A stretch of DNA of 64,000 nucleotides from Kordia periserrulae (GCF_003054265.1 NZ_QBKT01000009.1:115003-179002); one strand, 5' to 3'. Numbered from the stretch's first letter, positions 45,286-55,287 are shown. Numbers and translations are program-made. Notes: generated from the sequence alone by a model not told the origin.

Positions 45286-47340
45286 TTACTGAGGAGTTAA
45301 AAAACCAAAGTTCTTTGCATAAAACAACATTTGGTTGTCAAATGCTGCCGGTTGCATAACTTTAATATTGGTTATTTCTCCTGTATCATCAGTTTCAGGA
45401 ACTAAATAAGGATTTGCAAAGCCACCATTCGGATTTGCTTTAAACTGCTCGTTTCTTTTCAATACTTCCGCATGAATTTTTTGATCAACTTTAATTCCGT
45501 AACCTTCTACCAACGCTTTAGCCGCTTCAAAATCACCTTCTGATTTGATACGTTGTGTTTCACGTAGTAATTGTCCGAATAATTCACGCAATTTTGCATA
45601 ATCGTTAATGTTGTAATAGGTTTTTCCATCACGCGTTACTTTTTCAATCACGTTATCTTTGGCACCTTTTTCAAAAACCCACGCAGAAACCCATTGTCTG
45701 TTCACCATGTGATCTTCTTCTACGTCATCACCTAATTTTAAGCGAATCAACTGTGTCATCAACCCATTTCGGATATAACCGTCATACGCTGCTTTTCCAA
45801 CACCTTCGGTATCTTCAACCAAGCCTAATTCTTTCAATTTTGGGTCCATTAAATAGTACAATCCAACCAAGTCAGCACGTCCTTCTTCCATCGTAGAAGC
45901 GTAGTTTTTCAGGGTTTCTTTTGGTTGCCCGATTCCCGGATTAATTTGTCCAGAAGCATGTCCAATTACTTCGTGAAGAGAAGTATGCAATTTGTCTGCT
46001 AATTTACCATATTTTAATTCTAGTTGTAATTCTTCTTCGTCATGTACAAATTCTTTCAATCTTCCTGAACCTCCATTTTGATTGTATGAATTTATAATAT
46101 TAGCTAATGAAACTGACTTTGAACCGTGTTGCTGACGAATCCAGTTATTGTTTGGTAAGTTTACTCCGATAGGTGTTTTAGGTGAAGCATCTCCGGCTTC
46201 TCCAGCTACGTTTATTGATTTATAAGATATACCAACAACATCTTTCTTTTTATGGCTTTCTACTAAAGGAGAATTGTCTTCAAACCACTGTGCATTATCT
46301 GATAAGACCTGCATTTTTTTTGACATGTCAACGTCTTTCACCTGTACAATTGTTTCGTATGAACCTCTGTATCCTTTTGGGTCGTTGTATACTTCAATGA
46401 ATCCGTTAATCCAGTCAATATCTCCGCCTGTTGAAGTTACCCACGAAATGCAGTATTTGTCCCAAGTATCTAAGCTTCCTGTTTTGTAATATTCAATCAA
46501 TAAGCCTAAAGTGTTTGCTTGTTTTTCGTTTTCGGCAACACCTTTTGCTTTTTCCAACCAATAAATAATTTTATCAATCGCTTCGCCGTACATTCCGCCA
46601 GACTTCCATACTTTTTCGACTAATTTTCCGTCTTCACGAACCAATTTTGAGTTCAATCCAGCTTCAATAGGTCTTCCTTCTGGACCTTTATAAGCAGTTG
46701 CATAAAATTCTTCTACGTCTTTGCTAGTGATATCTGGTCCATAAAAATTCACCGCAGAAACTAAGACATTGTCAACACCTGCTTTTTTGTTGACTTTCTT
46801 CATGTCTTTATCATTAAAAATCACGTCAAAAGCTTCTCCAGTTAATTTTGTGTCTGTGGCTTCGAGTAAACTTTTTAAATATTCTGCAGAAAACCCTGGC
46901 TCTAGTTTATCATTTGAATTATGATGATGGATACCGTTTGAAACCCAAATCATTTTTAAGTATTCTACGAAGGCATTCCAATCGTCTGTAGTTTTATCTC
47001 CTTCATAATTAACATATATATTTTCCAAAGCTTTTCGGATAGTGAGATTGTGACGATAATTTTGATCCCACATAATATCTCTACCGGCAAGCCCAGCCTG
47101 TGTTAAATAATAAACTAATTTCTTTTGTTCTAAAGTTAAGTTATCAAATCCTGGTATTTCGTATCGTAAAATATCAACATCACCGAATTCTTCTACCTTA
47201 ATTTCCATTTTTCCATTTTCAGCGACTTCAATAAATTGAGGTTCATATGGATCTATTTTTGTTTTTTCTTTAGTTTCTTCTGCACAAGAAAATAGCATTC
47301 CTGCCGCCAAGGCAATTCCTGCAATTGATTTTAATTTCAT
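45286..47340 (-). CDS. Dipeptidyl-peptidase III family metallopeptidase (M49), lipoprotein
   Basis: A 684-residue protein with a lipoprotein signal (AAGMLFSC). The zinc site is HEVIGH (HExxxH of M49) in SLHEVIGHASGQ, with the third ligand in EEGRADLVGLYYL. The Bacteroidota M49 proteins are often exported, in contrast to the cytosolic eukaryotic DPP III. It should release dipeptides from peptide N-termini in the periplasm or at the surface. Monocistronic. Confidence 0.92.
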   Translation of the reverse strand: MKLKSIAGIALAAGMLFSCAEETKEKTKIDPYEPQFIEVAENGKMEIKVEEFGDVDILRYEIPGFDNLTLEQKKLVYYLTQAGLAGRDIMWDQNYRHNLTIRKALENIYVNYEGDKTTDDWNAFVEYLKMIWVSNGIHHHNSNDKLEPGFSAEYLKSLLEATDTKLTGEAFDVIFNDKDMKKVNKKAGVDNVLVSAVNFYGPDITSKDVEEFYATAYKGPEGRPIEAGLNSKLVREDGKLVEKVWKSGGMYGEAIDKIIYWLEKAKGVAENEKQANTLGLLIEYYKTGSLDTWDKYCISWVTSTGGDIDWINGFIEVYNDPKGYRGSYETIVQVKDVDMSKKMQVLSDNAQWFEDNSPLVESHKKKDVVGISYKSINVAGEAGDASPKTPIGVNLPNNNWIRQQHGSKSVSLANIINSYNQNGGSGRLKEFVHDEEELQLELKYGKLADKLHTSLHEVIGHASGQINPGIGQPKETLKNYASTMEEGRADLVGLYYLMDPKLKELGLVEDTEGVGKAAYDGYIRNGLMTQLIRLKLGDDVEEDHMVNRQWVSAWVFEKGAKDNVIEKVTRDGKTYYNINDYAKLRELFGQLLRETQRIKSEGDFEAAKALVEGYGIKVDQKIHAEVLKRNEQFKANPNGGFANPYLVPETDDTGEITNIKVMQPAAFDNQMLFYAKNFGFLTPQ

Positions 47341-47561
47341 TTGTTTGTTTTTAGTGTTTTTGGTTACTGCAACTGAATATGTGTTATGTAAATTTAGACA
47401 TGCTAAACTTGATATTTTTCAGTCGTTTTTTATTGGTTTTAGAACTCGCAATCGAAAAATAATCACCTATCGATTTTTTTCCGATTCTGACAAATGTAAA
47501 CAATTCAACAAAACATTAAAAATTTGTACATTAGCAATACTAACTAATACACCTAAACGAT

Positions 47562-48608
47562 ATGAAAATTTTAAAGTATGTACTGTTATTACTGCTTGTT
47601 GTGGTTGTTGCAGGCGCAATTTATATTGCTACGAGACCAAACAGCTATGAGGTAAGCAGAAGTAAAGTGATTAAAGCACCACCAGCCGTGGTATTTAATA
47701 ACGTAAGCGATTTTAAAAATTGGGAAGCGTGGAATCCATGGATGGAAAAAGACACAACGATTAAAGCAACGTATCCTGAACAAACCTCAGGAATTGGCGG
47801 TTCGTACAGTTGGACAAGTGAAGAAAGTGGCGGCGGAACAATGACCAATTTGGAAATGGTAGCCAACAAATCCTTAACACAAGAATTAAAATTTGACGAT
47901 TTTGATGCCAGTACGGTTACTTGGAATTTGGAAGAAGTAGAAGACGGCACCAATGTCACTTGGACAATGAAAGGTGATAATATGGGATTTATGTTTAAAG
48001 CTATTGTTGCGATTTCTGGCGGAATGGACAATATGGTAGGAGAAGATTATGCCAAAGGATTGGAAAATTTAGACAAAGTCATCACGGAGCAAATGAAGAA
48101 TATGCCACAAGCCACTTTCCGATTGGGAGAAGTAACGCAAGGAGAAGTTTCTGGAAAGCAATTTGTAGGCTATTTTCAAAAGACAACAACGGATGCCGCG
48201 ATTGACGAAATGAACAAACTGTTTATGGAATTTATGCCGAAAGCAGGAATATACGGAGAAATGAATAAGCTCGATTATACACCAGGTTCTTTATACACCA
48301 AATGGGATGAAGAAACCAAAGAAGCTGAATTTTATATTGGCTTATTGGTGCATTCCACAGAGAAACTTCCAAAATCAGAAGGATTGACCATTATGGATGG
48401 ACCAGAAGGGAAAATTGTAAAAATTTCCAAATTTGGACCGTATGGTGTAGGCGATATGGAAGCACATGCTAAGATTGCTGAATATATGACCAAAAATAAG
48501 CTTATGCCTGCAGGACCAGTTTGGGAACTCTATGAAAATGATCCAATGGAAGTACAACCAGCAGAAGTTCAAACAGATATTTACTATTTAGTTACTGACG
48601 CAGAATAA
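47562..48608 (+). CDS. SRPBCC / GyrI-like domain protein
   Basis: A 348-residue protein. An N-terminal TM anchor (YVLLLLLVVVVAGAIYIA) is followed by an SRPBCC (polyketide cyclase/START-like) domain at about 30-165 (VIKAPPAVVFNNVSDFKNWEAW trimmed to its core WEAWNPWMEKD) and a GyrI-like small-molecule-binding domain (about 170-348; GKIVKISKFGPYG, LYENDPMEV). Both domains bind small ligands. This fusion is common in Bacteroidota, but its role is unknown. Confidence 0.85.
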   Translation: MKILKYVLLLLLVVVVAGAIYIATRPNSYEVSRSKVIKAPPAVVFNNVSDFKNWEAWNPWMEKDTTIKATYPEQTSGIGGSYSWTSEESGGGTMTNLEMVANKSLTQELKFDDFDASTVTWNLEEVEDGTNVTWTMKGDNMGFMFKAIVAISGGMDNMVGEDYAKGLENLDKVITEQMKNMPQATFRLGEVTQGEVSGKQFVGYFQKTTTDAAIDEMNKLFMEFMPKAGIYGEMNKLDYTPGSLYTKWDEETKEAEFYIGLLVHSTEKLPKSEGLTIMDGPEGKIVKISKFGPYGVGDMEAHAKIAEYMTKNKLMPAGPVWELYENDPMEVQPAEVQTDIYYLVTDAE

Positions 48609-48875
48609 ATTTTTTAAGAGAGTCTAGAATCTAGAGTCAAGAGTCAGGAATCAAGATTCTTTGTTTTAGGTTCTTGACTCTTTTTCTATTTTTGGACTCT
48701 TAATTCAATTTCTCTTAACAGTTGTAAATTAAATGAAGAGATTCTGAAGCCTGGGCTAAACTCGATTCAGTATCAAGCTCAAAATGACGTTAATATCAAC
48801 CTGTAAGGGCATAAGTCTAGGGTCAAGATTCTTGAATCTAGATTCTTGACTCTAAACTCTTGATTCTAAATAAAA
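48609..48875. repeat. Intergenic region with 7-bp-period repeats in inverted orientation
   Basis: Block 1 (about 48623-48660) runs TCTAGAA TCTAGAG TCAAGAG TCAGGAA TCAAGAT. Block 2 (about 48827-48868) runs GATTCTT GAATCTA GATTCTT GACTCTA AACTCTT GATTCTA, roughly the reverse complement pattern. Between them is a fragment resembling other flavobacterial intergenic repeats. No fluoride riboswitch was recognised before crcB. Confidence 0.7.
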
Positions 48876-49247
48876 ATGAAACACCTCTTATTAGTTTTTC
48901 TCGGTGGCGGATTTGGAAGCGCGATGCGCTATCTTTTAGCCAAATTCTTAAACAGTCCAGCAAACGGAATCCCGTATGGAACCTTTGCGGCGAATATTTT
49001 AGGAAGTCTGCTTATCGGAATCATCTTGGGAATTGCCGCTAAAAACCAAGCCATCAGTCAGCAATACACGTTATTACTTGCTACAGGTTTTTGTGGTGGC
49101 TTCACTACATTTTCCACATTTGCCTACGAAAATCACGTTTTTTTAAAGTCAGGCGACTTTATGACGTTCTTCTTCTACACCATTGCAAGTTTTATTATCG
49201 GATTTGCCGCAGTCTTCTTAGGAATATTTTTGGTGAAATACTTCTAA
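48876..49247 (+). CDS. crcB: Fluoride efflux channel CrcB/Fluc
   Basis: A 123-residue protein with four TM helices. The conserved motifs GGGFGSAMRYL, GTFAANILGSLLIG and GFCGGFTTFSTFAYE include the pore phenylalanines and the Na+-site region of Fluc channels. Dual-topology dimers export fluoride across the inner membrane. Single gene; the ATG directly follows a heptad-repeat block. Confidence 0.95.
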   Translation: MKHLLLVFLGGGFGSAMRYLLAKFLNSPANGIPYGTFAANILGSLLIGIILGIAAKNQAISQQYTLLLATGFCGGFTTFSTFAYENHVFLKSGDFMTFFFYTIASFIIGFAAVFLGIFLVKYF

Positions 49248-49439
49248 TTATAATTCTACCCTTAAAAATCATTAGAAATATTTTAGTAAAACTACTTTAA
49301 AATGAAATTACCCTAAAAAAAATAGGGTTAAAATCTAAAAATTCATAAAAATTACAATCAACACCCTAATTTTTAACGCACATACTTATCTTTAGCACGG
49401 AAATTTCAAAAAACGAATAGTACTTAAACTTAGTTAGAC

Positions 49440-49778
49440 GTGAAAAAGATAGAAGCGATCATTCGTAAATCAACATTTGAAGATGTAAAAGACGCACTTC
49501 ATGAAATTGGAGTGAATTTCTTTACCTATTGGGATGTAACAGGTATTGGAAATGAGAATAAAGGACATGTGTACCGTGGCGTAAGTTACAGCACGCGCGA
49601 TATAGCACGTCGTCATATTTCTATAGTGGTTTCTGACCATTTTCTAGAAAAAACAATTGATGTGATACTCAAACACGCCTACACGGGCGAAGTTGGTGAT
49701 GGAAAAATATTTGTTTCCAACATTGAGGAAGCATACAGAATTAGAACGAAAGAAAACGGAACAGCATCACTACAATAA
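49440..49778 (+). CDS. P-II family nitrogen regulatory protein
   Basis: A 112-residue GlnB/GlnK-like trimeric signal protein with a GTG start at 49440. MKKIEAIIRKSTFEDVKDAL begins the fold, the T-loop lies around GNENKGHVYRGVSYS, and the C-terminal TGEVGDGKIFV is the nucleotide-binding B-loop. It senses ATP/ADP and 2-oxoglutarate and gates the ammonium channel whose gene follows 8 bp downstream. The T-loop differs from E. coli GlnB, so uridylylation is uncertain. Confidence 0.93.
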   Translation: MKKIEAIIRKSTFEDVKDALHEIGVNFFTYWDVTGIGNENKGHVYRGVSYSTRDIARRHISIVVSDHFLEKTIDVILKHAYTGEVGDGKIFVSNIEEAYRIRTKENGTASLQ

Positions 49779-49786
49779 CAGTTACT

Positions 49787-51019
49787 ATGGACACTTCTTT
49801 ATTTACCGCAAACAATATATGGATGATGATTTGTATTGCGCTTGTTTTCATCATGCACTTAGGATTTTCTTTTTTGGAAATCGGGCTGACACGCGCCAAA
49901 AACACCATCAACATACTATTTAAAAATATTATCATCATTATCATCGGATTGCTCACCTATACGCTTATCGGATTTAGCATCATGTATCCTGGAGAAGCTT
50001 TTGAAGGAAGCTGGATAGGATTTAAAAGCTTCGGACTTTTACTTCCTGAAAACGGTTTGACAGCTGCGTATGCCAAAGGACAATACACGTACTGGACCGA
50101 ATTTTTATTCCAAGCAATGTTTGCCGCAACGGCAGCAACTATTGTTTCTGGAGCGGTTGCAGAACGTATCAAACTGGGAAGCTTTATCATATTTTCATTG
50201 CTATATGTAGGATTAATTTATCCAATCGTAGGTATGTGGAAATGGGGCGGCGGCTTCTTAGAAACCTTAGGTTTTTATGATTTTGCAGGTTCTACCATTG
50301 TACATTCTGTCGGTGGCTGGGCAGCGTTGATGGCTGTGATATTGTTAGGCGCACGTATCGGAAAATTTAAAAATGGTGTTTCTGGAGTGATTCCTGGTCA
50401 CAATTTACCCTTAGCAACTGCAGGCGTATTATTATTGTGGTTTGGCTGGTTTGGGTTTAATGGCGGCTCGGTACTTTCGGCTGCTCCTGGCGCGACTTCA
50501 CTCGTATTGGTCACAACTTGTTTATCGGCAGCAGCTGGTGGTTTGGGAGCTTTTATAGTTTCATTTATCAAATACAAAGAAAATGACCTTTCTATGGTAT
50601 TGAACGGAATTTTGGGAGGCTTAGTCGCAATTACCGCTGGAGCTGACCAAATGGGCGTTTTAGATGCGATTATTATTGGAAGTATTGGCGGAATTTTAAT
50701 CGTATTTGCCGTTTCTTGGTTGGATAGATTAAAACTAGACGATCCTGTAGGAGCGATTTCTGTACACTTAATTTGTGGAATTTGGGGAACACTCGCCGTC
50801 GGAATTTTTGGCGCTTTGGCAGGAATTGACCAATTTTTACATCAAGTATATGGTATTTTGATAATTGGCGCATTTTGTTGTGCGACTTCCTTCGGAATTT
50901 TATTCGCATTGAAGAAAACTACAGGTATCCGAGTTTCCAAAAAAGAAGAAGTAGAAGGTTTGGATATTCACGAACACGGAATGCAAGCGTATGGCGATTT
51001 CCGTTTAAACGATCATTAA
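49787..51019 (+). CDS. amtB: Ammonium transporter AmtB
   Basis: A 410-residue inner-membrane protein of the Amt/Rh family with 11 TM segments. Landmarks are FLEIGLTRAKN, FAATAATIVSGAVAER, STIVHSVGGWAALM (pore histidine region), and VHLICGIWGTLAVG near the second pore histidine. It takes up ammonium and is regulated by the P-II protein encoded just upstream. A convergent terminator follows at 51116-51158. Confidence 0.96.
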   Translation: MDTSLFTANNIWMMICIALVFIMHLGFSFLEIGLTRAKNTINILFKNIIIIIIGLLTYTLIGFSIMYPGEAFEGSWIGFKSFGLLLPENGLTAAYAKGQYTYWTEFLFQAMFAATAATIVSGAVAERIKLGSFIIFSLLYVGLIYPIVGMWKWGGGFLETLGFYDFAGSTIVHSVGGWAALMAVILLGARIGKFKNGVSGVIPGHNLPLATAGVLLLWFGWFGFNGGSVLSAAPGATSLVLVTTCLSAAAGGLGAFIVSFIKYKENDLSMVLNGILGGLVAITAGADQMGVLDAIIIGSIGGILIVFAVSWLDRLKLDDPVGAISVHLICGIWGTLAVGIFGALAGIDQFLHQVYGILIIGAFCCATSFGILFALKKTTGIRVSKKEEVEGLDIHEHGMQAYGDFRLNDH

Positions 51020-51097
51020 ATATAGCGTACGTTGGTAATTCGGGTTAAAAGGTTATAGTTCAATATTACAATTTAGACTTACCAAACGTACGTTATC

Positions 51098-51110
51098 CTC
51101 GATAATCGAG
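51098..51110. repeat. Palindrome CTCGATAATCGAG, partial copy of the double-palindrome element
   Basis: The same 13-bp palindrome plus ATTAAAA occurs in the elements at 2036-2100 and 53472-53540, but here the GACGCTTGCGTC palindrome is absent and a terminator follows instead. Confidence 0.65.
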
Positions 51111-51115
51111 ATTAA

Positions 51116-51158
51116 AAAACGAGCACAGCATAACCATAGTAGTTACTGTGCTCGTTTT
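51116..51158. terminator. Bidirectional terminator between amtB and the DUF1684 gene
   Basis: AAAACGAGCACAG and CTGTGCTCGTTTT form a 13-bp stem with a 17-base loop; T-tracts stand on both strands. Confidence 0.85.
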
Positions 51159-51182
51159 GTTTTTTTAGTTTATAGCTAAAAT

Positions 51183-51788
51183 TTAATGCTTGTCAAAAGC
51201 TTTTACGCCTGCGTTGATTTCCGTTTGTAAAAAGTTTACCCTTGGCGGGATAGGACACGAATATCGGTCATTGTATGCGCAGTATGGGTTGTAGGCTTTG
51301 TTAAAATCAATTTCAATAGTATCACCTTGAGGAATTTCTAAGTCAATATAACGTCCGCCGCCATAACTTGAAAAGCCATTCGTTTCATCTGTAAATGGTA
51401 AAAAGAGGTAATTTTTATACTCTTCTTCCTTCATTAATGACTGATTTTGATAAATTTCCAATGAAAATTGTTTTCCGTTCAATGTAAATGTTGCAATGCC
51501 ATAACGTCGATATTCTGGCTTTCTATCGGTAGAAGTAGGCATTTTAAATACAGGTGAATCGGGCGTGCGCTTAAATGTAGCTGTCACTTTATAGGTATCG
51601 TCCACTGGGAAAAAATCGAGTCCTTCAAAAGTTTTCAAATCTTTTTCTTTTAAAGGTGATTTGGAAGCATCTTTATATTCTGCATTCAGTTCTCTTTGAA
51701 ACTCAGTTTCTCCTTTTACTTGATTTTTTTCTTGCGAACAACTAATGTTCAGTATCAATAGACTTATCAATAGACACCACTTTTTCAT
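51183..51788 (-). CDS. DUF1684 domain-containing lipoprotein
   Basis: A 201-residue protein with a lipoprotein signal (LLISLLILNISC). The DUF1684 body shows FKRTPDSPVFKMPTSTDR, FLPFTDETNGFSSYGGGRY, and the hallmark FNKAYNPYCAYNDRYSCPIPP. The family is widespread in Bacteroidota and its function is unknown. Monocistronic. Confidence 0.9.
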   Translation of the reverse strand: MKKWCLLISLLILNISCSQEKNQVKGETEFQRELNAEYKDASKSPLKEKDLKTFEGLDFFPVDDTYKVTATFKRTPDSPVFKMPTSTDRKPEYRRYGIATFTLNGKQFSLEIYQNQSLMKEEEYKNYLFLPFTDETNGFSSYGGGRYIDLEIPQGDTIEIDFNKAYNPYCAYNDRYSCPIPPRVNFLQTEINAGVKAFDKH

Positions 51789-51980
51789 CCGTTATAGATT
51801 TTAATTGATTAAACGTAGGTTTCAAAAGTACAATATGTCACAAACATATTGAATATTTCTTCAAATGCTTTTTTAAAAGATAGCATAACTAACTGATAAT
51901 AAAAAAACTACGGTATTCCCGTAACTTTGTTTAACTTTTTTATGATAAATTTAAACAATTAACCAAAAATTCAAAAACTT

Positions 51981-53462
51981 ATGAAAAAAATTACATTAGT
52001 ATTTGCCTTGTTTTTTGCTGCTATTGCATTGGGGCAAAATGAATCTTCTGGTAGTATTGCAACTACCATTACAACACCTAGTCCAATCAGTGGAGAAACA
52101 TTTAGATTTGGTCCTGGTATCGTCACACAATTAGACTCAGGTTCTGGTTTCGGTTTTACGAACGATCGTTGGTTTTCTTTGGGTCGACTCAATACGGGAA
52201 GCCAAAATGTGTACGGATTGCGTTTTCAAATACCTAACCGATCTATTACATTAGGATATCAAGACATTAACGATGTAAATCCAAGAATTCAGTGGATTGG
52301 AGCTTCGTCTTTCTCTGGAACTGATTTAGAATTTAGAGCAGCCAACAGTTTTACTTCTACAAGTTCAACATTGGTAGCAACGATGACCAATGACGGAAAA
52401 ACCTTTTTTGGGCAGCCATTTACTAGTTCAGGTTCAAGTACTAAAGTAGGTGTGGACTACACGGATGTATCTAGTGGAAGTCGTACAGGAGTTGAAGTGC
52501 TAAATACATCGGGTTCCAGTGGCTCTGCTACAGGATTCAAATCTGTTAATAACGTATCGTGTTATGTAAAAACAGGACTTTCGATTTCAAGTTCAGGTGG
52601 CGCGTATGGCGATACTGGTGTAAGTGTGAGTTTAAGAGATGGGTTTTACAGTTCAGGAGTAAGTACATTTGTAACAGGTAATGGTGGATATACGTACGGA
52701 GTTAGCGGAAGAATTACACTTCCTTCTGGTGTAACTTCTAATAGTTTTGGCGCAGGAATCTATGGAAATTCGGCAGCAGTTACGAATCGTTTTGCAGGAT
52801 ATTTTGATGGAAATGTAACGGTGAACGGAATGTTTACCTCTTCTGACAAAAAATTAAAAGAACAAATTGAAACCGAAGAAAATGTACTAGATAAAATCAT
52901 GGAACTGAATGCGGTAACGTACAAGTTTAAAGAAAATGATCAATTGAACTTACCAGCAGAATTACAGCACGGTTTTATTGCACAAAACATTGAAGAGGTT
53001 TTTCCAGAATTGGTAACGACTATTAAAAAACCTATTATAGATAAGGAAAATAAATTAGTAGGTGAATACGAATACAAAGCGGTAAATTACACAGGATTGA
53101 TTTCCATTTTGACTTCTAGCATTCAAGACTTGAATGAAAAAGTAACCGCTTTAGAAAACGAAAAGAAAGCACGTAATACTTCAGACGAGCTAGGTTTACT
53201 AGATGAAGCTGATTTTTCTATGGAGCAAAACATTCCGAATCCATTCAACAGTCAGGCAACGATTAGCTATACATTGCCTCCAAATGTAAAAGCAAATATT
53301 ACCATTTTTGATATGACTGGAAAGTATATCAGAGAATACGATTTGCGAGATGAAAAAGGAAAACTTGTCATCAACTCGAATGATATAGGCAAAGGAATGT
53401 TTTTATACAGCTTAATCTCGGGCGGAGAAATCATCATCACCAAAAAGATGATTGTAAAGTAA
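51981..53462 (+). CDS. T9SS-sorted protein with S74 (endosialidase chaperone-like) domain, copy 1
   Basis: A 493-residue secreted protein: signal peptide (ITLVFALFFAAIALGQ), a Gly/Ser/Thr-rich beta region (about 20-275), a peptidase S74 / tail-fibre chaperone domain (TSSDKKLKEQI with its Ser-Lys pair, then LQHGFIAQNIEEVFPEL and NYTGLISILTSSIQ), a coiled coil, and a type A T9SS sorting domain (NITIFDMTGKYIREY ... ITKKMIVK). S74 domains trimerise and cleave themselves from beta-helical fibres. A nearly identical tandem copy follows. Confidence 0.9.
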   Translation: MKKITLVFALFFAAIALGQNESSGSIATTITTPSPISGETFRFGPGIVTQLDSGSGFGFTNDRWFSLGRLNTGSQNVYGLRFQIPNRSITLGYQDINDVNPRIQWIGASSFSGTDLEFRAANSFTSTSSTLVATMTNDGKTFFGQPFTSSGSSTKVGVDYTDVSSGSRTGVEVLNTSGSSGSATGFKSVNNVSCYVKTGLSISSSGGAYGDTGVSVSLRDGFYSSGVSTFVTGNGGYTYGVSGRITLPSGVTSNSFGAGIYGNSAAVTNRFAGYFDGNVTVNGMFTSSDKKLKEQIETEENVLDKIMELNAVTYKFKENDQLNLPAELQHGFIAQNIEEVFPELVTTIKKPIIDKENKLVGEYEYKAVNYTGLISILTSSIQDLNEKVTALENEKKARNTSDELGLLDEADFSMEQNIPNPFNSQATISYTLPPNVKANITIFDMTGKYIREYDLRDEKGKLVINSNDIGKGMFLYSLISGGEIIITKKMIVK

Positions 53463-53471
53463 AAACAATGA

Positions 53472-53540
53472 TAATTTACTCGATAATCGAGATTAAAAAT
53501 TCTCCGACGCTTGCGTCGAAATGTTTTAATAGTTTCTGCT
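53472..53540 (+). repeat. Dispersed double-palindrome intergenic element, copy B
   Basis: TTTACTCGATAATCGAGATTAA is followed by CTCCGACGCTTGCGTCG (CGACGC/GCGTCG, perfect palindrome) and TTTTAATAGTTTC. It is the near-identical inverted counterpart of 2036-2100 some 51 kb away. Confidence 0.8.
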
Positions 53541-53584
53541 GAATACTTTGTAGGCTTGCCTCAAAGTAGTTGACTATAAAACAG

Positions 53585-53620
53585 ACAGCAATCAGTAGTA
53601 ATTATTGATTGCTGTTTTTT
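53585..53620 (+). terminator. Intrinsic terminator after S74 copy 1
   Basis: ACAGCAATCA and TGATTGCTGT form a 10-bp stem with an 11-base loop, followed by a T-tract. Confidence 0.85.
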
Positions 53621-53683
53621 TATTCTACATACTAAAAATCAACTCGAAATAGATATTAAAAAATTAACCAAAAATTTAAAATC

Positions 53684-55174
53684 ATGAAAAAAATTACATT
53701 CGTATTTGCGCTATTTTTTGCGGCAATCGCTTTTGGGCAAAATCAATCGTCAGGATTTGTACAATCCTCAATTTTCAATCCAATTCCACAGCAATTTAGT
53801 GGTGGAGAAATTTTCAGATTCCAGCCAGGTTTGGTCACACAAATCGATGCAGGTTCCGGTTTTGGATTTACAAACGATCGCTGGTTTTCGATTGGAAGAT
53901 TGAATACAGGAAGTCAAACCGTTTACGGAATGCGTTTTCAATTACCAAACCGCTCCATCACAATGGGATATCAAGACATTAACGATGCAAATCCACGAAT
54001 TCAGTGGATTGGAGCCTCTTCGTTCTCTGGAACTGATTTAGAATTTAGAGCAGCCAACAGTTTTACTTCTACAAGTTCAACATTGGTAGCAACGATGACC
54101 AATGACGGAAAAACGTTTTTTGGGCAGCCATTTACTAGTTCAGGTTCAAGTACTAGAGTAGGTGTGGACTACACGGATGTATCTAGTGGAAGTCGTACAG
54201 GAGTTGAAGTGCTAAATACATCGGGTTCTAGTGGCTCTGCTACAGGATTCAAATCTGTTAATAACGTATCGTGTTATGTAAAAACAGGACTTTCGATTTC
54301 AAGTTCAGGTGGCGCGTATGGCGATACTGGTGTAAGCGTGAGTCTTAGAGATGGGTTTTACAGTTCAGGAGTAAGTACATTTGTAACAGGTAATGGTGGA
54401 TATACGTACGGAGTTAGCGGAAGAATTACACTTCCTTCTGGTGTAACTTCTAATAGTTTTGGCGCAGGAATCTATGGAAATTCGGCAGCAGTTACGAATC
54501 GTTTTGCAGGATATTTTGATGGAAATGTAACGGTGAACGGAATGTTTACTTCTTCTGACAAAAAATTAAAAGAACAAATTGAAACCGAAGAAAATGTACT
54601 AGAGAAAATCATGCAACTGAATGCGGTAACGTACAAGTTTAAAGAAAATGATCAATTGAACTTACCAGCGGAATTACAACACGGTTTTATCGCGCAAAAT
54701 ATTGAAGAAGTTTTCCCAGAATTGGTAACGACTATCAAAAAACCTATTATAGACAAGGAAAATAAATTAGTAGGTGAATACGAATACAAAGCGGTAAATT
54801 ACACAGGATTGATTTCCATTTTGACCTCAAGCATTCAAGACTTGAATGAAAAAGTAACCGCTTTAGAAAACGAAAAGAAAGCACGTAATACTTCAGACGA
54901 GCTAGGTTTACTAGATGAAGCTGATTTTTCTATGGAGCAAAATATTCCGAATCCATTCAACAGTCAGGCAACGATTAGCTATACATTACCACCAAATGTA
55001 AAAGCAAATATTACGATTTTTGACATGACTGGAAAGTATATCAGAGAATACGATTTGCGAGATGAAAAAGGAAAACTTGTCATCAACTCGAATGATATTG
55101 GCAAAGGAATGTTTTTATACAGCTTAATTTCTGGTGGAGAAATCATCATCACCAAAAAGATGATTGTAAAGTAA
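53684..55174 (+). CDS. T9SS-sorted protein with S74 domain, copy 2 (tandem paralog)
   Basis: A 496-residue paralog of the preceding gene with the same domain order. The N-terminal 115 residues differ at many positions (for example FQPGLVTQIDAG against FGPGIVTQLDSG), but from SFSGTDLEF onward the two proteins are almost identical, differing only at a few sites such as STRVG/STKVG and LEKIMQLN/LDKIMELN. Surface location through T9SS is expected. It may form a fibre together with copy 1 (inference). Confidence 0.9.
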   Translation: MKKITFVFALFFAAIAFGQNQSSGFVQSSIFNPIPQQFSGGEIFRFQPGLVTQIDAGSGFGFTNDRWFSIGRLNTGSQTVYGMRFQLPNRSITMGYQDINDANPRIQWIGASSFSGTDLEFRAANSFTSTSSTLVATMTNDGKTFFGQPFTSSGSSTRVGVDYTDVSSGSRTGVEVLNTSGSSGSATGFKSVNNVSCYVKTGLSISSSGGAYGDTGVSVSLRDGFYSSGVSTFVTGNGGYTYGVSGRITLPSGVTSNSFGAGIYGNSAAVTNRFAGYFDGNVTVNGMFTSSDKKLKEQIETEENVLEKIMQLNAVTYKFKENDQLNLPAELQHGFIAQNIEEVFPELVTTIKKPIIDKENKLVGEYEYKAVNYTGLISILTSSIQDLNEKVTALENEKKARNTSDELGLLDEADFSMEQNIPNPFNSQATISYTLPPNVKANITIFDMTGKYIREYDLRDEKGKLVINSNDIGKGMFLYSLISGGEIIITKKMIVK

Positions 55175-55201
55175 AAATATTAAAAATCAACTCATAAATT
55201 A

Positions 55202-55240
55202 CAGCAACTGATGGGAAACTACTGGTTGCTGTTTTTTTTG
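55202..55240 (+). terminator. Intrinsic terminator after S74 copy 2
   Basis: ACAGCAAC and GTTGCTGT form an 8-bp stem followed by a long T-tract. Confidence 0.8.
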
Positions 55241-55287
55241 TTTTAACTGTTTCTGTGAGTAGAAATTTGCAGAAAATTAAAAACTTT

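Noticed and set aside
48609..48875. Fluoride riboswitch ahead of crcB
   Set aside because: No sequence resembling the conserved crcB riboswitch core was seen; the region consists of heptad repeats.
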